A stretch of DNA of 64,000 nt from Rhodospirillaceae bacterium UBA1479 (GTDB taxonomy: Bacteria; Pseudomonadota; Alphaproteobacteria; Rhodospirillales; Casp-alpha2). This document shows positions 55,019 through 62,756 of this stretch, in pieces. The notes under the pieces are model-generated. The model was not told the origin of the DNA. It made no database searches and saw only the letters and a program-made list of their open reading frames with translations. The stretch covers positions 921,198 to 985,197 of the forward strand of contig DCRZ01000002.1 in NCBI GenBank assembly GCA_002325375.1, written 5' to 3'. The translations under genes and the position numbers were made by a program. Each line of letters opens with the position of its first letter. Position 1 is the stretch's first letter.

Positions 55019-56350
55019 TCAGCCTTCCGCCGCCACCTTTTCGACCAGCCAGCGCGCCGTGCGCAGCAGGCGCGCGTCATCGTTTCGCGCGCTGACCAAC
55101 TGAACACCGATGGGCATGCCGTTGGCCCCCTGCATCAGGGGAAGGGTCACCGCCGGTACACCCAGGTATGTCCAGGTTGAGCAGAACACCGGATCGCCCG
55201 TGGCATCCAGGCCTTTGGGCGCTTCGCCGCAGGTCGCCGGGGTCAGGATGGCGTCGAATTCCTCGCCCAGGCTTTTCACCCAGCCGGCCAGGTGAACCCG
55301 CATGTCGACGCATTCATTGAAATCGACGGCCGTGACCGACTTGCCTTCCTCGATCATGGCGCGCAGCACGTCGCTCAGCTTGTCTTCGCCGCGGGCCACG
55401 TATCCGGACAGATAGCGAACCAGATCGGCGCACATGATCTTGCGCAGGTTGTCGACGGCGCCATTGAAGTGATCGGGCAGGGTGACGTCTTCGCATTGAT
55501 CGCCAAGGAACTCGCGCAATTCTTCGAACGCTTCCTGGGCATCCGGTTCCGCGCGATCCCAGACCGGGGATTTGACGAAGGCGAAGCGAGGTTCGAGGGG
55601 GGGCTCCTGGCGGGTGATCTCCGACAGGCACGGGGCGGCGGCCGGCTTGGTGTCCGGATCGGCCGGATCGTGGCCGATCAGACAATCGCTGATCAGGGCG
55701 GCGTCTTCCAGGGTGCGGGCGAACACGCCGACGTGGTCGAGGGTTCGCGACAGAGCCAGGGCGCCGGCGCGGGAAATCCGCCCATGCGTCGGCTTGAAGC
55801 CGACGACACCGCAGAACGATGCCGGGCGAATGACGGACCCGTTGGTTTGCGAGCCGATCGCCAAGGGCACCATGCCCGCCGCGACGGCGGCGGCGGAGCC
55901 GCTGGACGAGCCGCCAGGGGTGCGTTCCGGATCGTGCGGGTTACGGGTCTTGCCGGGGGAATAGACGGCAAGTTCCGTGGTCACGGTCTTGCCCATGATC
56001 ACGGCGCCGGCGGCCCTCAACAGGCGGACGGCGGTGCTGTCGTCATCGGGTAGGCGTCCCTTGGACAGCACGGTGCCGTTTTCCGTGGGCAGGTCCGCCG
56101 TGTCGAAGATGTCCTTGATGCCGACGGGGATGCCGTGCAACGGCCCGGTCGGCGCACCACTGGCATGCAGTTCGTCACAATGGGCGGCCTGGCGGCGGGC
56201 GAAGTCCGGGTCGAGATGCGCCCAGGCGCCGATGGCGTCTTCTTTCGCTTCGATCCGCGCGAGGCAGGCCTCGACCAGTTCCGTGGAGGTAATCTCACCC
56301 CGTTCGATCATCCCAACCAATTGGGATGCGCCCAAATCCGCCAAATCCAT
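55019..56350 (-). CDS. Amidase-signature (AS) family amidohydrolase
   Basis: A 443-residue hydrolase of amide bonds. The AS triad is visible: Lys in GIKDIFDT, cis-Ser and nucleophile Ser in GGSSSGSAAAVAAG (about residues 150-163). Other family blocks are FKPTHGRISRAGA and DHVGVFARTLEDAALI. It lies after (in transcription) a TRAP transporter, suggesting the imported substrate or a derivative contains an amide; that is inference. Confidence 0.92.
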   Translation of the reverse strand: MDLADLGASQLVGMIERGEITSTELVEACLARIEAKEDAIGAWAHLDPDFARRQAAHCDELHASGAPTGPLHGIPVGIKDIFDTADLPTENGTVLSKGRLPDDDSTAVRLLRAAGAVIMGKTVTTELAVYSPGKTRNPHDPERTPGGSSSGSAAAVAAGMVPLAIGSQTNGSVIRPASFCGVVGFKPTHGRISRAGALALSRTLDHVGVFARTLEDAALISDCLIGHDPADPDTKPAAAPCLSEITRQEPPLEPRFAFVKSPVWDRAEPDAQEAFEELREFLGDQCEDVTLPDHFNGAVDNLRKIMCADLVRYLSGYVARGEDKLSDVLRAMIEEGKSVTAVDFNECVDMRVHLAGWVKSLGEEFDAILTPATCGEAPKGLDATGDPVFCSTWTYLGVPAVTLPLMQGANGMPIGVQLVSARNDDARLLRTARWLVEKVAAEG

Positions 56351-56388
56351 GGTGCCGGTTCCTAAAGGTATGCCAAACCCGCGATGGT

Positions 56389-56595
56389 TCAGTCTGATGT
56401 GGTCTTCTTCAAGGTGGAATCCCAGAGGTCGTAGAGGACCAGGGCCAGCACGCCGAGGCTGATGACCCAGAACGGCAGCCCGCCCCAGAACCCGGCGAAG
56501 CCGTGGGAGATACCCCAGGCGAGGCCGAGGACGAAGGCCGCCACCATCGCGGTGCCGAGGATGCCGCAGATTTGTTCGAATACCCTTGATCTCAT
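56389..56595 (-). CDS. Small two-helix membrane protein, 68 residues
   Basis: Two hydrophobic helices (GILGTAMVAAFVLGLAWGI and FWVISLGVLALVLYDLWDS) and a charged end. It lies between the amidase and dctM genes. AGGAG is present eight bases before the ATG. Function unknown; could be an accessory subunit. Confidence 0.7.
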   Translation of the reverse strand: MRSRVFEQICGILGTAMVAAFVLGLAWGISHGFAGFWGGLPFWVISLGVLALVLYDLWDSTLKKTTSD

Positions 56596-56658
56596 GATCG
56601 GTTCACTCCTGAAATCCTGGCTTGGATCGCCCTTGTTTTGGTTTCGCTCATGCCGCTG

Positions 56659-58026
56659 TTACGGGATGTACTTGCCGAAGAAGTAATCGGGCAGGAACAG
56701 CGCAATCCCCGGGTACTGGTACATCAGAACCATGACGGCAATAACGATGGCCAGGTACGGCATGATGCCCCTGAAGATTTCCATCAATTCGACGGCCTTG
56801 CCCATCACCCCTTTTAGATAATAGGCGGACATCGCCATAGGTGGCGTGAGGAACGATGTCTGCAGGTTGAGGGCAACCAGCATGGCGAAGAAGTAGGGAT
56901 TGACGTCGAAGGTCTTCAGCATGGGCAGGAAGATCGGCACGAAGATGATCAGGATTTCCGACCATTCCAGGGGCCAACCCAGCAGGAAGATGATCACCTG
57001 GACCAGGATCAGGAACTGCCAGGGCTCCAGGTTGAAGCCGAGGATGAAGTGTTCGATGATTTCATGCCCGCCCAGATAAGAGAACACCGAGGCGAAGGTC
57101 CAGGACCCGACGAACAGCCAGCAGACCATGGCCGTCGCCTTGGCGGTCAGGTAGACGGATTCCTTGAGCATCTGCCACGTCAGGGAGCGATACATGCCGG
57201 CCAGGACAATGCCGCCGAAGGCCCCCATGGCGGCGGCTTCCGCCGGCGTCGCCAGACCGCCCAGGATCGAGCCGAGAACCAGCAGGATCAGCGCCGTCAG
57301 CGGCACGAAGGACGTCAAAAGCTGCCAATAGACGATATGCCGGGGCGGCACGTCTTCGGCCCGCGGTTTCGGCGCGATGGACGGATTGATCATCACGCGG
57401 ATGATGACGTAGAGAATGTAGGACCCCGCGAGCAGGAAGCCGGGGAAAATCGCGGCGGCATAAAGTCGCAGCGGCGACAGTTCGGCGATCGCCGCATAGA
57501 CGATCAGCATGATCGACGGCGGGATCAAAATCCCCAGCGTGCCGCCGGCGCAGATCACGCCGGATGCGAAGCTCTTGTCATAATTCGCCTTGGCCATGGC
57601 CGGAAACGCCAGCAATCCCATCAGGGTCACGACGGCGCCGACGATCCCGCTGGCCGTCGAGAACACGGCGCAGGTAATCAGGGCGGCGATGGCCATGGAG
57701 CCCGGCAGGTTCCGCGCCGCCATCTGCAGTGCGTAAAACAGCTTGTTGACGATGTTGGCGCGTTCGACCACGTAGCCCATGAACAGGAACAACGGAATGG
57801 CGACCAGCGTGTCGTTTTCCATCACCGAGTAGGTGTTCTGGTTCAAAAGGTAGAAGATCTTGTTGTTAAAGATGTCGGCGAAGGTCGTGATGCTGCCGGC
57901 TTCGTAATAGGCGAAATAGCCAAAACCGACGCCCATGGCGAGCAAGGTGAAGGCCACCGGAAATCCGAGCAGGACCATCACAATGAAAAGCGACAACATC
58001 AAAATCGCTACTTCGGGGTTCGTCAT
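56659..58026 (-). CDS. TRAP transporter large permease (DctM-like)
   Basis: A 455-residue membrane protein with about twelve helices of the DctM family: LVAIPLFLFMGYVVERANIVNKLF, GVICAGGTLGILIPPSIMLIVYA and AMGAFGGIVLAGMYR. It uses the sodium gradient to import the ligand passed by DctP. Confidence 0.95.
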   Translation of the reverse strand: MTNPEVAILMLSLFIVMVLLGFPVAFTLLAMGVGFGYFAYYEAGSITTFADIFNNKIFYLLNQNTYSVMENDTLVAIPLFLFMGYVVERANIVNKLFYALQMAARNLPGSMAIAALITCAVFSTASGIVGAVVTLMGLLAFPAMAKANYDKSFASGVICAGGTLGILIPPSIMLIVYAAIAELSPLRLYAAAIFPGFLLAGSYILYVIIRVMINPSIAPKPRAEDVPPRHIVYWQLLTSFVPLTALILLVLGSILGGLATPAEAAAMGAFGGIVLAGMYRSLTWQMLKESVYLTAKATAMVCWLFVGSWTFASVFSYLGGHEIIEHFILGFNLEPWQFLILVQVIIFLLGWPLEWSEILIIFVPIFLPMLKTFDVNPYFFAMLVALNLQTSFLTPPMAMSAYYLKGVMGKAVELMEIFRGIMPYLAIVIAVMVLMYQYPGIALFLPDYFFGKYIP

Positions 58027-58075
58027 TCTATAACGTGCTCCGTCTCACCAATACGTCGGTGTGTAATTATGAGAA

Positions 58076-58657
58076 TTAGGCTTGTGCCTTGGCGGCCGCG
58101 GCCTGCTGTTGCAGCAAGATGTCTTCGGTTTCCTGGGCGTCCTTGAGACGCGGCAGCCAACTGCCCGACTTGATCGCAAGATAACAGCGCATGCATTCGG
58201 CGATGCCCTGAATGATGAACAGTCCGGCGGCCAGCGGGATCAGGGTCTTGAAGAAATAGATTTGAATGCGGGCCGGGCTGTTCCAACTGACTTCCTTGTA
58301 GCGCCATGAATCGGCAGCGATTTCCGCGCCGTACCAGGCCAGGGCCAGCATGCCCGGGAAAAAGAAGCAAAAGTACAAAATCAAATCAATGCGCGCCTGC
58401 CAGCGGATCGAAAGCAGGCGATAGACCACATCCGCCCGCACATGAGTGTCCTGGGCAAGGGCATATGGCCCGGCCATCAGGAACAAGGCGCCGTACATCT
58501 GAACCATCATGTCGAAAGCCCAAACGGTCGGGGCATTCAGGACATAACGGACGAATACCTCATAGGCGACCGACAGGGTGAGGATCAAAATGCACCAGCC
58601 AAAGGTGCGCCCGACCCAGATGCTCAATTCTTCAATGGCATGGATAGTTTTTATCAC
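58076..58657 (-). CDS. TRAP transporter small permease (DctQ-like)
   Basis: A 193-residue protein with four helices and the DctQ hallmark TLSVAYEVFVRYVLNAPTVWAFDMMVQMYGALFLMAGPYALAQDTHVRADVVY. It is 105 bases after dctP, with a hairpin in the gap. Confidence 0.93.
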   Translation of the reverse strand: MIKTIHAIEELSIWVGRTFGWCILILTLSVAYEVFVRYVLNAPTVWAFDMMVQMYGALFLMAGPYALAQDTHVRADVVYRLLSIRWQARIDLILYFCFFFPGMLALAWYGAEIAADSWRYKEVSWNSPARIQIYFFKTLIPLAAGLFIIQGIAECMRCYLAIKSGSWLPRLKDAQETEDILLQQQAAAAKAQA

Positions 58658-58692
58658 GGCTTGGTTTCCCGCCCTTGATGTCTCAGATATGT

Positions 58693-58720
58693 GAGGGACA
58701 GCCGATTAAGGCTGCCCCTC
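58693..58720 (-). other. Intercistronic hairpin between dctP and dctQ
   Basis: GAGGGGCAGCC and GGCTGTCCCTC (minus strand) form an 11-pair stem with one G-U pair around TTAATC. It likely reduces or stabilises transcripts so that dctP is made in excess, as in other binding-protein operons. Confidence 0.6.
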
Positions 58721-58762
58721 AATACCTACTTTTCCGGATTGATCCCAGATGAAAGGATCAGA

Positions 58763-59869
58763 TCAACCGAAGTGATGCTTGTAGGCCAGCTCGTAATCGG
58801 GCTGGTTCAGCAGCAGGTAGCCCATGACCTTCTTGGCGTAGGCCTTCTGCGAGGCAACGACCTTGGCGAAGAACGGATCTTCGTCGGAGATCTGCTTCAC
58901 GATCACATCCCAGGCCTTCAACTGTTCGGACATGATGGATTCCGGCGTCCGGTAGACATTGACGCCGTGCTTTTCCTTCAGCGCGACCAGGTCGTCGGCG
59001 TAACGGAGCGTGTTGTTCCAGTAGAAGTTGGAGTTTTCCGCTTCCGACGCATATTCCAGGATCGCCTGGAGTTCCTTCGACAGGGAATCGAACTTCTTCT
59101 TGTTGAAGGTGATTTCGAAACATTCCTGCGACTGGTGGAAGCTGGCCAGGTGGTAGTGCTTGGAAACGTCCTGCATCCCGAAGTCTTTGTCCGAGGTCGG
59201 GTTGTTGAACTCGGCCGCGTCGATCAGGCCGCTCTTCATGGCGGGCTGAATTTCGCCGCCCGGCAGCTGAACGACCGACATGCCCATTTCCTGCAAGACG
59301 TTGGCGGCCAAGCCGACGGTGCGGTACTTGAGGCCCTTCATCTGGGAGGCGTCTTTCATTTCCTCCTTGAACCAACCGAAGGGCTGCGCGGGCATCGGGC
59401 TGTTGAAGAAGCTGACCAGGTTCAGGCCGAGGCCGGACATCAGTTCCTCAAACAGGGCCTTACCACCGCCGTAGTGGATCCAGCCGAGCATTTCCTGCGC
59501 CGACCAGCCGAAGCAGGGGCCGGTACCGAACAGGGAAGCGGCTTTCGACTTCGAATACCAATAGGCCGGCACGTAGTGGGCGCCGTCGAGGACGCCACGA
59601 TGGACGGCGTCCTGCATCTGGCTGGTCTTCACGACCGAGTTGACGGACAGCAGGTCGAGCTTCAGGCCCTTACCGGCCATCTTGTTGACGCGTTCGACAT
59701 AGCTTTTGGCATTTTCAAGGAAGATGCCACCGCCCCAGGCGGCCTGAATTTTCAGAACCGTGGGGGCCGCCGTCGCGATGTTCGGCATGGCAAGAGTAGC
59801 AGCAGTCGCTCCGGCGGCAACGGCGCCGCCTTTAAGGAACTTACGCCGGTTCACTTTCGTGGTCGTCAT
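58763..59869 (-). CDS. TRAP transporter solute-binding protein (DctP family)
   Basis: A 368-residue periplasmic protein with a twin-arginine-type signal (NRRKFLKGGAVAAGATAATLAMPNIATAA). The DctP fold follows: VLKIQAAWGGGIFLENAKSYVERVNKMAGKGLKLDLL, and the substrate-binding Arg block KYRTVGLAANVLQEMGMSVVQLPGGEIQPAMKSGLIDAAEFNNPTSDKDFG. This group resembles the mannitol/2-oxoacid-type binding proteins; the ligand is not determined. Confidence 0.95.
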   Translation of the reverse strand: MTTTKVNRRKFLKGGAVAAGATAATLAMPNIATAAPTVLKIQAAWGGGIFLENAKSYVERVNKMAGKGLKLDLLSVNSVVKTSQMQDAVHRGVLDGAHYVPAYWYSKSKAASLFGTGPCFGWSAQEMLGWIHYGGGKALFEELMSGLGLNLVSFFNSPMPAQPFGWFKEEMKDASQMKGLKYRTVGLAANVLQEMGMSVVQLPGGEIQPAMKSGLIDAAEFNNPTSDKDFGMQDVSKHYHLASFHQSQECFEITFNKKKFDSLSKELQAILEYASEAENSNFYWNNTLRYADDLVALKEKHGVNVYRTPESIMSEQLKAWDVIVKQISDEDPFFAKVVASQKAYAKKVMGYLLLNQPDYELAYKHHFG

Positions 59870-60280
59870 GTGTTTCCTCCCAATTAATAATCAGCGGACA
59901 ACCACCATCCGCCGATGGGTATAATTTGCGCGATGTTCGCGCGTTTAATGAACAGCCCAAGACGTCGTGTTGATTTTTTTTGCAATCCCCCGGGCCCGGT
60001 TACAACCGCTCCCGCACCATTAATGGCGGGGAACTGTTATATCCTGTCGGGAATCTTCCCAATACGCAACGCGAAGGCAAGGCTTTTTCCCTGTAGGACT
60101 TTTCCTGCGGACAACCCGATGCGGATTCGTAGAGGGGGTGTCACAGGGTGTGTGGGTCGAGATTAGGGCTGCGCGCGGCGGGAAATCGTGATTCAGGGTG
60201 GCTCGCCCAGCCGCCGTCGCCGCGATTGCGGGGGGCGGGGGGTTTTTCACGATACGGAATAGCGCGCTGATTACAGCGCC
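59870..60280. other. Intergenic region between dctP and the hydroxyacid dehydrogenase gene
   Basis: 411 bases. The left end holds the TRAP leader with a palindrome at 59928-59942. A small stem GCGCTG/CAGCGC lies near 60265 just after the dehydrogenase stop. The centre is GC-rich with an open frame on the plus strand that has no ribosome-binding site and no protein-like content. Nothing else was recognised. Confidence 0.5.
59928..59942. promoter_or_regulatory. Palindrome upstream of the TRAP operon
   Basis: GCGCGA-TGT-TCGCGC is an exact inverted repeat 59 bases before the dctP start. A TATAAT-like sequence is close by on the plus strand. It is a possible operator; no regulator is adjacent. 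Confidence 0.35.
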
Positions 60281-61258
60281 TCAGGCGACCCGGTCGCCGG
60301 GGGTGCCACCCGCGAAATAGGCATCGAGATTATCGAGGGCGCGGAACCCCATGGCGTCACGGGTTTCCCGATTGGCGCTGCCGATGTGCGGCAGCAGGAA
60401 CGTGTTGTCGAGCGCGATCAACCGCTTATCGACGTTCGGTTCGTTGTTGTAGGCATCAATCCCCGCCGCGAACAGTTTGCCCGATTTCAAGGCGTCGACC
60501 AACGCGTCGTCGTCGATCACCGCCCCCCGGGCGGCGTTGGCCAGGACGGCCCCATCCGGCAGCAGGGCGAAGCGGGCGGCGTTCATGATGCCGCGGGTCT
60601 CCGCCGTCACGTTGCAGTGAAGCGAGAGGAAATCGCAATGCGGCAGCATGTCGTCCAGGGTGTCGTGCCAGACGGCCCCTTTCTCCTTGTCCGGGCTGAG
60701 GCGGGTGCGGTTGTGGTAGTGGATTTCCATGCGGAAGGCGCGCGCCAGATCGGCGACCGTCTGGCCGACCCGGCCCATGCCGAGAATACCCAGCCGCTTG
60801 CCGGTGACGCCCAGGCCGACCATGAAGGCCGGCGACCAGTCCTTCCAGCCGCCGGAGCGCACCAGGCGTTCGCCCTCGCTGGCGCGCCGCGCCGCGCCGA
60901 GCATCAGCAGGATGGTCGTCTCCGCCGTGGCGTCGGACAGAACCTCGGGCGTGTTGGTGACGATGACGCCGTGTTTCTTCGCCGCCTCGACGTCGACATG
61001 GTCATAGCCGACGGAGAAATTGGCGATGATTTTCACGCGTTCGGGCAACTTGGCGAAGACCTCTTCCGTGAAGTGTTCGGTGTGGCAGGGCATGATGGCG
61101 TCCACGTCCTGGGCCGCCGCGATTAAGGCGTCCTTTGTATAGAGCTTGTCTTCCGGGTTCAGGCGCGCGTCGTAGTCGCGGGCAAGACGCGCATGCACGG
61201 CGTCCGGCAGGCGGCGGGTGACGAGTACGGTCGGTCGCTTGGATGCGGTGTCAGCCAT
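60281..61258 (-). CDS. D-2-hydroxyacid dehydrogenase (glyoxylate/hydroxypyruvate reductase-like)
   Basis: A 325-residue NAD(P)H-dependent enzyme. Nucleotide fold LGILGMGRVGQTVADLARAFRM (about 153-174); catalytic Arg in LANAARGAVID, Glu in AYNNEPNVD and His in LLPHIGSAN. The sequence (NFSVGYDHVDVEAAKKHGVIVTNTPEVLSDATAETTILLMLGAARRASEGERL) fits the GyaR/glycerate dehydrogenase group. The ATG at 61258 has AGAGGAAG upstream; the longer frame to 61483 is not supported. It may convert glyoxylate or hydroxypyruvate. Confidence 0.93.
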   Translation of the reverse strand: MADTASKRPTVLVTRRLPDAVHARLARDYDARLNPEDKLYTKDALIAAAQDVDAIMPCHTEHFTEEVFAKLPERVKIIANFSVGYDHVDVEAAKKHGVIVTNTPEVLSDATAETTILLMLGAARRASEGERLVRSGGWKDWSPAFMVGLGVTGKRLGILGMGRVGQTVADLARAFRMEIHYHNRTRLSPDKEKGAVWHDTLDDMLPHCDFLSLHCNVTAETRGIMNAARFALLPDGAVLANAARGAVIDDDALVDALKSGKLFAAGIDAYNNEPNVDKRLIALDNTFLLPHIGSANRETRDAMGFRALDNLDAYFAGGTPGDRVA

Positions 61259-61616
61259 CGTTACTTCCTCTAATTTCATTTCACCGTGAGGTACACCATG
61301 GGATCGTGAGGTGTCGAGTGCCGACGCTGCGTTTTCCACGGTGCTGCCCGCGACCGGTGCCGCTATGGGCGCGCAGGGCGTGGCGCGTCGCCTGTCGTCG
61401 CGGTTTTGATGTCCATAAGTCCGGCGAACAGGCCTTCCATACCGGCAAGGATGTATTATTCCGCATTGCGGTAAGCCTTCCATTCCTGGCTGATTTGCCC
61501 TTGCGGGCGCTTGGGGGGATGGTTATGTTGCGCCCGCGAAATAACAATTCATAAGCGGTGGCGCCATCGGCTTCGAAGCCCGAGAACGCCGCCTCATTCG
61601 GACGCAGGAGATTCAG
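61259..61616. other. Divergent intergenic region before the malyl-CoA lyase gene
   Basis: 358 bases between divergent genes. I saw no clear promoter pair, palindrome or RNA. CAGGAGATTCAG just before 61617 is the lyase ribosome-binding site. Confidence 0.5.
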
Positions 61617-62594
61617 ATGAGCTTTCATATCGTCGAACAGGCGCCGGCGCGCTTGAACCGCAGCGAGTTGGCCGTTCCCGGCTCCAACCCCACGTTCATG
61701 GAAAAGGCTGCCAAAAGTAACGCCGACGTGGTGTTCCTGGACCTGGAAGACGCCGTCGCCCCGGACGACAAGGCGCCCGCGCGCAAGAACATCATCGCCG
61801 CCCTGAACGATCTGGACTGGTCGGGCAAGACCGTGTCCATTCGCATCAACGGCCTGGACACCCATTACATGTACCGCGATCTGGTCGAGATCCTGGAGGG
61901 CGCGCCGGGCAAGCTTGACCTGATCATGATTCCCAAGGTCGGCACGGCGTCGGACGTCTATGCCATCGACATGATGGTGACCCAGATCGAAGACGCGACC
62001 AAGGTGTCCAAGCGCATCGGCTTCGAGCTGATCATCGAAACGGCCCTGGGCATGCAGAACCTCGCGGAAATCGCCCAGGCGTCGAAGCGGAACGAATCCC
62101 TGCACTTCGGCGTCGCTGACTATGCGGCCTCGACCAAGGCGCGGACCACCGTCATCGGCGGCCCGAACCGGGACTATGCCGTGCTGACCGATCCCGATGA
62201 CGCCGGCAACCGTGACGTTCACTGGGGCGATATGTGGCATTACCCGATCGCCAAGATGGTCGTCGTCGCGCGCGCCAACGGCCTGCGTCCGATCGACGGC
62301 CCGTTCGGCGATTTCTCCGACCCGGACGGCTACAAGGCTCAGGCCATGCGTGCCTCGACCCTTGGCTGTGAAGGCAAATGGGCGATCCATCCGTCGCAGA
62401 TCGACCTGGCCAACGAGCTGTTCAGCCCGTCGGAAAAGGAAGTGACGCAGGCGCAGCGCATCATCGACGCCATGGAACAGGCGCAGAAGGAAGGCAAGGG
62501 GGCCGTCTCGCTCGACGGTCGCCTGATCGACATCGCCTCCATCCGCCAGGCCAAGGTGCTGGTGGAAAAGGCGGCGCAGATCAAAAGCAACTAA
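61617..62594 (+). CDS. L-malyl-CoA/beta-methylmalyl-CoA lyase (Mcl1-like, HpcH/HpaI family)
   Basis: A 325-residue CoA-ester lyase close in layout to Mcl1 of Rhodobacter. Seen are VPGSNPTFMEKAAKSNADVVFLDLEDAVAPDDKAPARKNIIAAL (Mg-binding Glu/Asp), SIRINGLDTHYMYRDLVEIL, LIMIPKVG, ELIIETALGMQNL, the Asp of GVADYAAS, and GKWAIHPSQIDLANELFSPSEKEV. It cleaves malyl-CoA to glyoxylate and acetyl-CoA or methylmalyl-CoA to glyoxylate and propionyl-CoA, serving ethylmalonyl-CoA or serine-cycle type routes. The glyoxylate-type dehydrogenase next to it on the other strand is consistent with this. A terminator follows. Confidence 0.93.
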   Translation: MSFHIVEQAPARLNRSELAVPGSNPTFMEKAAKSNADVVFLDLEDAVAPDDKAPARKNIIAALNDLDWSGKTVSIRINGLDTHYMYRDLVEILEGAPGKLDLIMIPKVGTASDVYAIDMMVTQIEDATKVSKRIGFELIIETALGMQNLAEIAQASKRNESLHFGVADYAASTKARTTVIGGPNRDYAVLTDPDDAGNRDVHWGDMWHYPIAKMVVVARANGLRPIDGPFGDFSDPDGYKAQAMRASTLGCEGKWAIHPSQIDLANELFSPSEKEVTQAQRIIDAMEQAQKEGKGAVSLDGRLIDIASIRQAKVLVEKAAQIKSN

Positions 62595-62622
62595 TCTGCC
62601 TTTTCGGCATTTTCGAACAACG

Positions 62623-62662
62623 AACGGCGGGTTTCCTGGTTATGGGACCCGCCGTTTTCGTT
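62623..62662 (+). terminator. Terminator of the malyl-CoA lyase gene
   Basis: AACGGCGGGT and ACCCGCCGTT pair over ten bases around a 14-base loop, followed by TTCGTTTCTG. Confidence 0.7.
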
Positions 62663-62756
62663 TCTGTCCCCCGGTTTGTCGACCCTATCCCTAAAGTAAG
62701 GATGTTCATCACCTGTCGAAGGTTCCTATAATGCCCGCAAAACACAAAGGGCAGGG

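Noticed and set aside
59915..60166. 83-codon plus-strand frame in the dctP-dehydrogenase gap
   Set aside because: No ribosome-binding site, Arg/Pro/Cys-rich and crosses a palindrome; probably non-coding.
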